From positions 310,001 through 374,000 of the forward strand of contig JAHCAL010000002.1 in NCBI GenBank assembly GCA_019634925.1: DNA of 64,000 nt, read 5' to 3'. Origin of the DNA: Pseudomonadales bacterium (GTDB lineage: Bacteria; Pseudomonadota; Gammaproteobacteria; Pseudomonadales; Azotimanducaceae). Below the pieces are notes generated by a model, which searched no databases, was not told the DNA's origin, and saw only the letters and a program-made list of their open reading frames with translations. The stretch's first letter is position 1, and every line of letters starts with the position of its first letter. Shown in pieces: positions 46,199-54,192 of the stretch. The position numbers were made by a program, and so were the translations under genes.

Positions 46199-47167
46199 TT
46201 GGACGTCGAAGAGGATCTGTACCGGATCGGCACCATCGCCACGCTCACCGGCATCGCCGTCGAGCGCCTGCGCGCCTGGGAGCGCCGCTACGGGCTGACC
46301 CCGGCGTACCGGTCGGGCAAGACCCGGTTCTACAGCCGCGCACAGCTGGAACAGCTCACCCGCATCAAGCAGTTGATCGACCAGGGGCACCCGATCAGCA
46401 CGCTCGCCGGCCTCTCGACCGAGCAGCTCGCCGAGCGCGTCACCGCGCGACGCGAGACGCGCAATCGCCCGGCGCGCGCCGGCCTGATCGGCCCCAACCT
46501 GCTGGTACTCGAACAGGCAGAGGGCGACACGACCCGGCTCGACGTGCGCGCGCGGTTCGCCAATGTGGACGCGTTTCTTGCCCAGCAGGCCCAGCGGCCA
46601 GAGCGGGAATCGGCCCGGGATGCGGCGCGCCACGCGACCGGCGAAGCGCTGGAAGTCCTGGTCGTACAGATGCCGGTCCTGTTGAACCAGCGCCTGGATG
46701 CGGTCGCGGCGGCAGCGCCAGGCGCGCGACTGGTCGCCCTGTACCAGTTCACCACGCCAGGCCATCTGGCTGCCGTCCAGGAACGCGGCATTCCGACGCT
46801 GCAATGGCCGACCAGCTGGGCGGAAATCGAGTACGCGTGCGCCACCACCGCCGGCCTGCCGCTGCGTGCAGCGCGCGCCGCGACCCGACGCTTCACCGAC
46901 GAGGAACTCATCGCGATCGCCGCGAGCTCCACCGACCCGACCCGGTGCCCGCACCACCTGGTCGAGCTCATCAGCAGCCTGAACGCCTTTGCCGAGTATA
47001 CGGCCCAATACACGGTCGAAAGTGCGGCGGAATCCAGCGACAGGGAGGCACGCGAACGCGCCCGTTACGAACGGGTACACACCGATACGACCCAGGCGCG
47101 CGCCCAGCTCGAACTCGCGCTGGAAGCGCTGGTGGAAGCCGAGCAGTTGCTGGCGACACCAAACTGA
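46199..47167 (+). CDS. MerR family regulator, LitR/CarH-like without a recognisable cobalamin site
   Basis: 322 residues, TTG start. The MerR HTH runs over residues 7-75 (YRIGTIATLTGIAVERLRAWERRYG, then RFYSRAQLEQL and HPISTLAGLS). Residues 95-235 resemble the helical-plus-Rossmann effector part of CarH/LitR proteins, but the cobalamin motif E/DxHxxG is not found. The last 40 residues look like coiled coil. TGTACA boxes at its own promoter and before the downstream RNA are likely targets. LitR/CarH members control light responses; light sensing here is unproven. Confidence 0.8.
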   Translation: MDVEEDLYRIGTIATLTGIAVERLRAWERRYGLTPAYRSGKTRFYSRAQLEQLTRIKQLIDQGHPISTLAGLSTEQLAERVTARRETRNRPARAGLIGPNLLVLEQAEGDTTRLDVRARFANVDAFLAQQAQRPERESARDAARHATGEALEVLVVQMPVLLNQRLDAVAAAAPGARLVALYQFTTPGHLAAVQERGIPTLQWPTSWAEIEYACATTAGLPLRAARAATRRFTDEELIAIAASSTDPTRCPHHLVELISSLNAFAEYTAQYTVESAAESSDREARERARYERVHTDTTQARAQLELALEALVEAEQLLATPN

Positions 47168-47175
47168 ACAAAACC

Positions 47176-47226
47176 TGTACATTTTTTCTAATCGACTATT
47201 GACAGAGAACTTGTACAGTACATAAT
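47176..47226 (+). promoter_or_regulatory. Strong promoter with TGTACA boxes ahead of the second C-rich RNA
   Basis: TTGACA (47199-47204) is a perfect -35; CATAAT (47221-47226) follows after 16 bases. TGTACA lies in the spacer (47212-47217) and also at 47176-47181, matching the box at the regulator's own promoter. Repression by the MerR-type protein is likely. Confidence 0.65.
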
Positions 47227-47232
47227 CGAGCC

Positions 47233-47346
47233 CAACTAGAGTTTCTCAGGCGTGCGCGCAACTTCATGCAGTCCTCCCTTTCAAGTGTCCTTCCCCCAGA
47301 AGACGAAGTTGCCTTCAGCGACGCCCGTCGCTGACACGCCTTTTTT
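47233..47346 (+). ncRNA. Putative structured C-rich RNA, copy 2, with terminator
   Basis: From a start near 47233 the transcript would be about 114 bases. Stems seen: P1 GGCGTG (47249-47254)/CACGCC (47335-47340); P2 GCAACTTC (47258-47265)/GAAGTTGC (47305-47312), enclosing a loop with CCTCCC and CCTTCCCCC; P3 TCAGCGACG (47315-47323)/CGTCGCTGA (47326-47334), all fully paired. T6 follows P1 directly (47341-47346), so P1/P3 plus the U-run act as an intrinsic terminator. Same layout and same P1 sequence as copy 1. It may be a trans-acting sRNA or an attenuator for the lipoprotein gene at 47372. Confidence 0.55.
47315..47346 (+). terminator. Intrinsic terminator of the second C-rich RNA
   Basis: A 9-bp perfect stem with a tiny loop (47315-47334), then CACGCC closing the outer stem, then six T. 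It stands between the promoter at 47199 and the next gene. Confidence 0.6.
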
Positions 47347-47371
47347 ATTCCTGACCCGCGCCCCGAACGGG

Positions 47372-47938
47372 GTGCATCGTGCGGCGCACCGCCCATCGGG
47401 AACGCACCGAGCCCATCCACGCCGTCTGCGGCCCCTCGCGCCCCTGCTGTGCTGCCTGCTGCTGTTCGCATGCGCCCGGGAACAACCCCTCGAAGCGCTG
47501 GAGGTCCTCAACTACGGACAGTGTGCGGGTCTCGAACTGGGACTGACCCTGGTCGACTTCGGCGATCTCGCGGCGCTGCGCGGCGGTGCGTTCGTCATGC
47601 CGGCGGATTCACCCGAACCGACGGCGAACACGCCGCCAAGCGGTGGCGACGGCACAACGGAACCGACCGCGCCTGCCGCCGCGGCCAATACCTTGCTGGT
47701 CGCGCTTTCCCGGGGACCCCAGCCCACGCCCGGGTTCGGGTTCACGCTGCGTGGCGTCACGGCCCGCGGAACGGTTGCCCTGATCGAGACCACCTGGCGC
47801 ACACCACCGCCCGACGCCATCCTGGCCCAGGTGATGACCCATCCCTGCCTGGTCGTGGGGCTCCCGCGCGGCAACCTGCGACGCATCGAGGCGTTCGATC
47901 AGAGCGGCGCTTCGCTCGGCACCCTGGCATTGCCCTGA
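47372..47938 (+). CDS. PrcB-like lipoprotein
   Basis: About 188 residues from a GTG; the true start is uncertain because no good Shine-Dalgarno is seen. A basic stretch, a hydrophobic core (PLLCCLLLFAC) and a lipobox L-F-A-C mark an outer- or inner-membrane lipoprotein. The C-terminal part (PTPGFGFTLRG...VALIETTWRTPPP...THPCLVVGLP) resembles the protease complex PrcB domain. A Pro/Thr-rich linker lies between. The C-rich RNA and its terminator precede it, so expression may depend on readthrough. Confidence 0.65.
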   Translation: MHRAAHRPSGTHRAHPRRLRPLAPLLCCLLLFACAREQPLEALEVLNYGQCAGLELGLTLVDFGDLAALRGGAFVMPADSPEPTANTPPSGGDGTTEPTAPAAAANTLLVALSRGPQPTPGFGFTLRGVTARGTVALIETTWRTPPPDAILAQVMTHPCLVVGLPRGNLRRIEAFDQSGASLGTLALP

Positions 47939-47989
47939 CGCCAGCCCGGACGGCCGGGAGTGGCGCCCCGGACGCGCGCGCCGGGGACC

Positions 47990-49003
47990 TCAGCCGGTCA
48001 GCAGCTTGAGCGCAGCCGCAGCGCGCGTCTGCACGCTGTTCCGGTACGCATCGAGGTCCATGCCCCGGTTCTCGCCCATCGCGCCGACCAGGTAGCGCTT
48101 GTAGACGCCCTGGCCGATCGCCGCGAGACGCCAGTGCGAGAACGCGCGGTAGTAGTTGATGCCCGCCAGGTCGCGCCCGGTGGCCCGGGTGTAACGCGCG
48201 CAAAGCGCAGCACGGGTCGGGAAGCCGCCGATTCCGGTCGGCGTGAGTTCGGCGCCGGGCTCACCCGGCTCCTGCCAGGCGTTCAGCAGGTACCCGACGT
48301 CGGCGAGCGGATCACCGAGCGTGCACAGCTCCCAGTCGAGTACCGCGCGGATCCGCCCGCCACCCACCATCATGTTGCCGAGCCGGTAATCGCCGTGGAC
48401 GATGCTCGCGCCGACCTGCTCCGGCATGTGCGCTTCCAGCAGACGCGATGTTTCCTCCATCTCCGGGATCTCATGGGTCTTCGAGGCTTCCCATTGCTTG
48501 ATCCAGCGCTTGAGCTGACGCGAGAGGTACGCTTCCTTGCGCCCCAGGTCGCCGAGCCCCACGGCATCCGGGTCCAGCATGTGCAAGGCAGCGAGCACGT
48601 CGATGACGTGGTGGCCGAGTTCCGCGCGTTCGGCAGGCGGCAGCGCGGCGGCGGCCGCGGCATCGTGCAGTACGGTCCCCGGCACGAATCCCATGACGTA
48701 AAACGGCGCACCATTCACCGCGCGGTCTTCGCACAGACCGAACGTCGGCGCGACCGGCACCGCACTGCCGGCGAGTGCCGAGATGATCCGGTGTTCGCGG
48801 CCCATGTCGTGCGCGCTTTCGAGTACGTGGCCGAGCGGCGGACGGCGCAGCACGTAGGCTGCCCCCGTCCGGTCGACGAACCGGTAGGTCAGGTTGGAGT
48901 GTCCACCGGCGATGAGGGTAAACTCGAGCGGCGGCGTCAGGTCCGGAATGCGCGATTGCAGCCAGTCCGTGACGGATTCGGCATTGATCCCCTCTACGCT
49001 CAT
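47990..49003 (-). CDS. Phosphotransferase family protein (ACAD10/11-type APH fold)
   Basis: 337 residues. FTLIAGGHSNLTYRF is the nucleotide loop, I-V-H-G-D-Y-R-L-G-N the catalytic loop and V-L-D-W-E the metal Asp. This subgroup matches the kinase part of ACAD10/11, which phosphorylates 4-hydroxyacyl-CoA on the way to enoyl-CoA. With the many ACADs and crotonases in the window that reaction is plausible here, as inference. It is divergent from the MORN lipoprotein gene. Confidence 0.87.
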   Translation of the reverse strand: MSVEGINAESVTDWLQSRIPDLTPPLEFTLIAGGHSNLTYRFVDRTGAAYVLRRPPLGHVLESAHDMGREHRIISALAGSAVPVAPTFGLCEDRAVNGAPFYVMGFVPGTVLHDAAAAAALPPAERAELGHHVIDVLAALHMLDPDAVGLGDLGRKEAYLSRQLKRWIKQWEASKTHEIPEMEETSRLLEAHMPEQVGASIVHGDYRLGNMMVGGGRIRAVLDWELCTLGDPLADVGYLLNAWQEPGEPGAELTPTGIGGFPTRAALCARYTRATGRDLAGINYYRAFSHWRLAAIGQGVYKRYLVGAMGENRGMDLDAYRNSVQTRAAAALKLLTG

Positions 49004-49075
49004 CGAGTTGTCTCCCGGCAGATGCCTGTGCCAAAAAATGGAGCGTCACTGTACCGAAAGGCCGCGCGCATTGTC

Positions 49076-50884
49076 ATGGCGCGCGACGCCCGGTCATGCG
49101 CCGCGGCGACGCTGCTGGCCGCACTTCTGACGGCCGGCTGCGCCACCCTGCCACCGGGCGTCACCGAACATCACTGGCCCGACGGCCGCGTGTATCGCGG
49201 CGCATGGCAGGACGGCCAGCCCCACGGCCAGGGCGTGGAGACACGCCCGGACGGCACGACCTACAACGGCGCGTGGCGCGCCGGTACATGGCATGGGCTG
49301 GGTGAACTGCTCACCGACGAAGGTCTGTACCAGGGTGAATTTCGCGATGGCCGGCGCCACGGGCACGGCGTGCTGTTCGGCAGGGACGGCATCTATCGGG
49401 GTGACTGGCAGGACGACCGCGAACACGGCTTCGGGGAACTCGCTGGCAGCCACGGCAGCCTCTACCGGGGCGAATGGCGGGCGGGGCTGCGCGCCGGCGA
49501 GGGATCGCACGAGGGGGCGGACGGCACCCGGTACCAGGGCGAGTGGCAGGACGACCTGCCGCACGGGAACGGCATCTACGTCGCGCCCTCGGGAGCCGTG
49601 TATTCGGGCACCTGGCAGGCGGGCCGGCAACACGGCACGGGCCGGCTGGTGGAGCCTTCCGGCGTCGTCTACGAAGGTGCCTTCGCGGACGCCCTGCGCA
49701 ACGGCTTCGGAATCGAGCAGCGCCCCGACGGCAGCGGTTATGCGGGCGAGTGGCAGGACGACCGGCGGCACGGACAAGGGCGCGAGACGGCGGCCGACGG
49801 CAGCTTTCACGAAGGGACCTGGGAGAACGGCCGCCCGCTCGGGCCTGGCCTGCGCCGCTACCCCACCGGCATCGAGATCCAGGGCGCCTGGAACGGCGAC
49901 ACCGTCTCGAACGGACTGCTGAAGCTTCCGGACGGACCCGAGTACGCCGGACCGCTGTTCCGCGACCGCAACACCCGGGTGAGCCCGATACTCGTCGACT
50001 GGGTCGAACACGCCGCACGGTCAGGCAGCGCCTACGCGAGCCTGCTCGCCGGCACCTTCCGGCTGGACTACGCAGAACCGGCCAGCGACCCCGGGCGCGC
50101 GCTCGAATGGCTGCGCGCGGCCGCCGACGCCAACATCGCCGAAGCCGCCCTGCGGATTTTCGGGGTCGGAGTAAACGGGGTCGGAGTAACCGGTGTCAGG
50201 GTAACCGGTGTCAGGGTAAACGGTGTCGGGGCAAAAGTGTCGCCGGTAGCGGATGTTCCAGCCGACAACCGCTCGCGCAGCATCTGGCTCGAGCGCGCCG
50301 CAGCGCTCGGCCACGCCGGCGCACACCGCGTGCTCGGCGACCTGCTCTCCGCGGGCTGCAACGCGCCCGCCGGTGCCGACCCGCAGCGTTGCCGCGAGGC
50401 CGTCCTGCACTATCGCGAGGCGGTGCGCGGCGGGAGCGACCGTGCCGCGGAGCGGCTCGCGCGCCTGCTGGCGACCACGGCAGACCCGGCGCTGCGCGAT
50501 CCGGCCGAAGCGGTTGCGGTGATCGAGTGGCGCGCGCTGCACGGCGGCTACTGGCTCGATCTCGAAACCCTCGCACTCGCCCTGGCAGCCGGCGACGATC
50601 CGGCCGCGGCTGCCGACGTCCAGGCCCGCGCGCTCGCGGCCGCACTGCCGGTGCCGGGCGCGGACCCGTCCGATCCGTTTCCGCAAAGTGTGTCCGGCGC
50701 TGCAGCACCAGGTCCGGAGCGCGGCACGCCCGTCCCGGCGGTCTCCGTACTGATCAATCCTCCGCCGCCGACGCCCGACCTCGAGGCAATGCAGGAAGGG
50801 CTCAGGAACTACCGGTCGGCTGCCGCCAACACGACAGCCGCCACCGAACCCGCATCACCGATCAAGCTGGAGCCGGCGCCATGA
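49076..50884 (+). CDS. Lipoprotein with MORN repeats and Sel1-like C-terminal region
   Basis: 602 residues. Lipobox A-G-C with Cys 22. About eleven MORN repeats of roughly 23 residues follow (about 30-285; pattern Y-x-G-x-W-x-(D/A)-G-x-x-H-G-x-G), then Sel1-like helices (LEWLRAAADANIAEAALRIFG; WLERAAALGHAGAHRVLGDLL; HYREAVRGGSDRAAERLARLL). A 25-residue stretch, GVxV(N/T) times five, interrupts the Sel1 part at 363-387 and is coded by a 15-bp tandem repeat. Likely an envelope scaffold; partner unknown. Its stop overlaps the aminotransferase ATG. Confidence 0.8.
   Translation: MARDARSCAAATLLAALLTAGCATLPPGVTEHHWPDGRVYRGAWQDGQPHGQGVETRPDGTTYNGAWRAGTWHGLGELLTDEGLYQGEFRDGRRHGHGVLFGRDGIYRGDWQDDREHGFGELAGSHGSLYRGEWRAGLRAGEGSHEGADGTRYQGEWQDDLPHGNGIYVAPSGAVYSGTWQAGRQHGTGRLVEPSGVVYEGAFADALRNGFGIEQRPDGSGYAGEWQDDRRHGQGRETAADGSFHEGTWENGRPLGPGLRRYPTGIEIQGAWNGDTVSNGLLKLPDGPEYAGPLFRDRNTRVSPILVDWVEHAARSGSAYASLLAGTFRLDYAEPASDPGRALEWLRAAADANIAEAALRIFGVGVNGVGVTGVRVTGVRVNGVGAKVSPVADVPADNRSRSIWLERAAALGHAGAHRVLGDLLSAGCNAPAGADPQRCREAVLHYREAVRGGSDRAAERLARLLATTADPALRDPAEAVAVIEWRALHGGYWLDLETLALALAAGDDPAAAADVQARALAAALPVPGADPSDPFPQSVSGAAAPGPERGTPVPAVSVLINPPPPTPDLEAMQEGLRNYRSAAANTTAATEPASPIKLEPAP
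50161..50235 (+). repeat. Five tandem 15-bp repeats inside the MORN/Sel1 gene
   Basis: Units of the form CGGtGTCrGrGTAAm run without gap from 50161 to 50235, with slight drift toward the last unit. The 15-bp period keeps the frame. The composition and the GTAAC/GTAAA ends differ from the neighbouring codons and look like an inserted extragenic-type repeat. Confidence 0.85.
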
Positions 50885-52215
50885 CGAACGACGCGACCCA
50901 GACCAACTGGCCGTTCCTGCGCGGGCGCCAACCGGTCATCGAACGCGCCGAAGGCATGTACCTGTACACCGACGACGGACGCACGCTGCTCGATGCGGCC
51001 GGTGGCGCGATCGTCGCGAACATCGGGTGGGGCAACGCTCGGGTCGCGGACCAGGTGGCCCGTACCACTCGCGACTGCACGTACGTCGTGCCGCCGTGGA
51101 TCACGCCCTCGCGCGCCGCCCTCGTCCGCGCACTCGAGACCCACTGGCTGCCACCCGGGCTGCGCCGCATCCACGTCACCTCCGGCGGCTCCGATGCGAT
51201 CGAGTCGGCGATGAAGCTGGCCATCCAGTACCAGGCCGCGCGCGGCGAACCCGGTCGGCAGCAGATCATCTCGCGCAGCGTTTCCTATCACGGCACCACG
51301 GTCGCGACGACTGCCGTAAGCGGCCATACGGCCCGCAAACGCGGTCTCGCGCACGTCCTGCAGCCGCACCCGACGATCGCCACGCCCTACCCGCTGCGCT
51401 GCCCGCTCGGCCGCCATCATCCGGACGCGACCCGCTTCTATCTCGACAACCTGCGCGAAACCATCGAGACGGAAGGCCCGGGCACGATCGCCGCGCTGTT
51501 GGCCGAACCGATCTCGGGCTCGAGCGGCGGCGCCATCGTGCCGCCCGACGACTACTGGCCCGGCGTGCGGCGCATCTGCGACGAGTACGGCATCCTGCTC
51601 ATCCTCGACGAAGTCATGACCGGCTTCGGGCGCACGGGACGCGCGTTCGCGTTCCAGCACTGGGACATCACGCCCGACATCCTGGTCAGCGGCAAGGGAC
51701 TCGCCGGCGGCTACGCGCCGATCGGCGGGGTGTTCGCCAGTGAGGCGGTCGGCCGGACCCTGGCCGACGCCCGCATGAACGTCATGTTCCACACCTTCGG
51801 CGCGCATCCCGCGGCCTGCGCCGCGGCAGCCGAGGTGCTGAACATCATGGCGGAGCAGCGCCTGGTGGAACGGGCTGCCGAGAAGGGTGCGCGGCTGAAG
51901 GCAGAACTCGAGCGGGTCTTCACCGGTCACCGGCACGTCGCGGAAGTGCGCGGACGCGGGCTCCTGCTCGCCATCGAGGTGGTCGCCGACACGGCAACGC
52001 TCGAACCGTTCCCCGAAAGCGCGAACATCACCAACCGCATCGTCGGCGCCGCGCTCGAACGCGGGGTCTTCTTCTACGGCGGCGGTACCGGCGAGATCCG
52101 CGACATCGTGTGCATGGGGCCTGCGTTCGTGATCGACGACTCCGAACTCGTCCGGCTCGCGGCCGTGCTGCGCGAAGCAGTCGACACGGCGACCGGCCTC
52201 AGCGGCTCTTCATGA
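50881..52215 (+). CDS. Class III PLP-dependent aminotransferase
   Basis: 444 residues. The ATG overlaps the preceding stop (ATGA). TSGGSDAIESAMK is the PLP phosphate loop, LILDEVMTGFGRTG the Asp that pairs with the ring nitrogen, and V-S-G-K-G-L-A-G-G the Schiff-base Lys near 272. Members use omega-amino acids, diamines or 2-aminoisobutyrate-type donors. Its last 17 bases overlap the convergent sodium-channel gene. Substrate not known. Confidence 0.92.
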   Translation: MTNDATQTNWPFLRGRQPVIERAEGMYLYTDDGRTLLDAAGGAIVANIGWGNARVADQVARTTRDCTYVVPPWITPSRAALVRALETHWLPPGLRRIHVTSGGSDAIESAMKLAIQYQAARGEPGRQQIISRSVSYHGTTVATTAVSGHTARKRGLAHVLQPHPTIATPYPLRCPLGRHHPDATRFYLDNLRETIETEGPGTIAALLAEPISGSSGGAIVPPDDYWPGVRRICDEYGILLILDEVMTGFGRTGRAFAFQHWDITPDILVSGKGLAGGYAPIGGVFASEAVGRTLADARMNVMFHTFGAHPAACAAAAEVLNIMAEQRLVERAAEKGARLKAELERVFTGHRHVAEVRGRGLLLAIEVVADTATLEPFPESANITNRIVGAALERGVFFYGGGTGEIRDIVCMGPAFVIDDSELVRLAAVLREAVDTATGLSGSS

Positions 52216-53056
52216 GATCGCGCAAGGCCAGGATCTCGTCATGCAGCGCCTTCAGGTCCTGGTGCAGCTGCTGGTTCTCGCGTAACACCCGCTGGAACTC
52301 GCGCTGCAGATCCTGCCCCTCCGCGTGCACCAGCTCGCCGATCGCCTCGACCTCGCGGGACTCGTGCTGACTCTGCAGCGTCTGCATGGTGTTGACGATC
52401 ACGGCGATGAACAGGTTCAGCACCGTGAACGTGGCGATCAGGATGAACGGGACGAAGAAGAGCCAGGCGTAGGGGTGACTCTCCATCACCGGCCGGGCGA
52501 TGCCCATGGACCAGCTTTCCAGCGTCATCACCTGGAACAGCGTGTACATCGAAGCACCCAGGCTGCCGAACCAGTCCGGATGTTCGTCACCGAACAGACC
52601 GGTGGCGATCACCGCGAAGACATAGAACATGAGCGCGAGCAGCCCGAAGATCGAGACGATGCCGGGTATCGCCTTCAGCAGCGCCTCAACCACGAAACGC
52701 AACTTCGGCACCATCGAAATCAGCCGCAGCAGCCTGAGCACGCGCAGGACGGAGAGCGGACCACTGGTCGGAATCAGCGCGATGCCGACGATCACGAAGT
52801 CGAAACAGCTCCACGGATTGCGGAAGAATGCCATGCGCTGGCCGGCCAGCTTGATCAGGATCTCGAGCACGAAGACCCCGAGGATGACCCGGTCGGCGAG
52901 CTTCAGCTCGGTGCCGATCGAGGCCATCACGGTCGGCGACGTCTCCAGCCCGAGGATCGCCGCATTGAGCAGGATGAGCCAGACGATCACGCGCTGCACG
53001 CCGGGCGACTCGACCCAGGCGGCAGCCCGAACCGTTGCAGAGGCCTGTTTGGACAT
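52199..53056 (-). CDS. Voltage-gated sodium channel, NaChBac/NavAb type
   Basis: 285 residues with six transmembrane segments. S4 shows Arg at every third position (105, 108, 111). The pore reads T-L-E-S-W-S-M at 178-184, identical to the NavAb sodium-selective filter, and is followed by S6 and a heptad-type coiled coil to the end (about 235-280). Such tetrameric channels carry Na+ and are linked to motility or pH homeostasis in alkaliphilic and marine bacteria. Confidence 0.93.
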   Translation of the reverse strand: MSKQASATVRAAAWVESPGVQRVIVWLILLNAAILGLETSPTVMASIGTELKLADRVILGVFVLEILIKLAGQRMAFFRNPWSCFDFVIVGIALIPTSGPLSVLRVLRLLRLISMVPKLRFVVEALLKAIPGIVSIFGLLALMFYVFAVIATGLFGDEHPDWFGSLGASMYTLFQVMTLESWSMGIARPVMESHPYAWLFFVPFILIATFTVLNLFIAVIVNTMQTLQSQHESREVEAIGELVHAEGQDLQREFQRVLRENQQLHQDLKALHDEILALRDLMKSR

Positions 53057-53096
53057 GATGGTGGCTACTGGACCGCAGCGTCCGACGCCGTGCCCG

Positions 53097-54014
53097 TCAG
53101 ACCGGCTCCCAGGTGAAGACCGAGTTGGTAGCGCCCAGATCCTCGAAGCTGCCGGCCAGCGCCGGCAGCGCGTGATCGACCACCGACTGCGGCGTCCAGC
53201 CTTCCAGCCGGGCCATGCCTCGCACCGGGCGCGGTTGGCTCATGAGGAAGATCTCGTTGCCACGGACCGCGAAGATCTGCCCGGAGACGTGTTTCGCCGC
53301 GTCCGACACCAGTGCCACCACCGGCTGCGCGACCTGGTCCGCGCGCATGCCCTCCTGCATGCGGCGCACCCGTTCCGCGCTCGCCTCGTCCTTCACCGGA
53401 ATGGTGGCGATCATACGGGTCCAGGCGAACGGAGCAATGACATTGGAGCGCACGTTCTTCTGTGCGCCTTCCATGGCGATGATGCGCGAGAGCCCGGCGA
53501 TGCCCATCTTGGCGGCCGCATAATTGGCCTGCCCCAGGTTGCCGATCAGGCCGGAGGTCGAGCCGAAGAACACGAATGCACCGTCTTCCTGGTCGCGGAA
53601 ATGATTGATCGCGGCACGCGCCACGTTGTACGAACCGTTCAGGTGCACGTCGATGACGGCGGACCAGTCTGAGTCGTCCATCTTGTGGAACATCTTGTCG
53701 CGCAGGATGCCGGCGGGATTGATCACCGCGTGCAGCCCCCCGAACGTGTCGAGCGCGAGTTCGACCATCGCCTCGGCGCCGTGCCGGTCCGCGACGCTGT
53801 GCGAGTCGGCGACCGCTTCCCCGCCGGCGCCCCGGATCAGATCGACCGTTTCCTGCGCCGGCTCGGCATCGCCGAGGTCGCCGCCCTTGACCGAGCCGCC
53901 CAGATCGTTGACCACCAGCCGGGCGCCTTCCCGCGCTGCCGAAATCGCGATTTCGCGCCCGATGCCACGGGCGGCACCCGTCACCAGGATCACCTTGCCG
54001 TCCAGAAGGCCCAT
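53097..54014 (-). CDS. SDR family oxidoreductase, (3R)-hydroxyacyl-CoA dehydrogenase (MFE-2) type
   Basis: 305 residues from the ATG at 54014; the frame continues upstream as noise. T-G-A-A-R-G-I-G, NPAG, the Ser of GSTSG and Y-A-A-A-K are present. VVNDLGGSVKGGD is the block typical of the dehydrogenase part of peroxisomal multifunctional enzyme type 2, and length over 300 fits. It may oxidise 3-hydroxyacyl-CoA of bulky acids such as steroid side chains. Confidence 0.9.
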   Translation of the reverse strand: MGLLDGKVILVTGAARGIGREIAISAAREGARLVVNDLGGSVKGGDLGDAEPAQETVDLIRGAGGEAVADSHSVADRHGAEAMVELALDTFGGLHAVINPAGILRDKMFHKMDDSDWSAVIDVHLNGSYNVARAAINHFRDQEDGAFVFFGSTSGLIGNLGQANYAAAKMGIAGLSRIIAMEGAQKNVRSNVIAPFAWTRMIATIPVKDEASAERVRRMQEGMRADQVAQPVVALVSDAAKHVSGQIFAVRGNEIFLMSQPRPVRGMARLEGWTPQSVVDHALPALAGSFEDLGATNSVFTWEPV

Positions 54015-54192
54015 GTCCGTCTCCGTTGCCGGTCGAGAGGGACGCGATTGTAGCCGCGCCGTCGAGCCATTCCCAAGGGGTGGCACGCGCGGCGAACATT
54101 TTCCCGGCGAGTGATTCACGGACGCCCGTCAGCGGCGTAGAGTCGGATCGGGGGGAGCACTCGCTCACGTCAATACATACCCTGGGAGGATC

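Noticed and set aside
50161..50235. CRISPR array
   Set aside because: The 15-bp units abut with no spacers and lie in frame inside a gene; no cas genes are present.
54081..54096. Sigma54-type site before amt
   Set aside because: TGGCACG is a good -24 element, but the -12 element reads GCGA where TTGC is needed, so the match is too weak.
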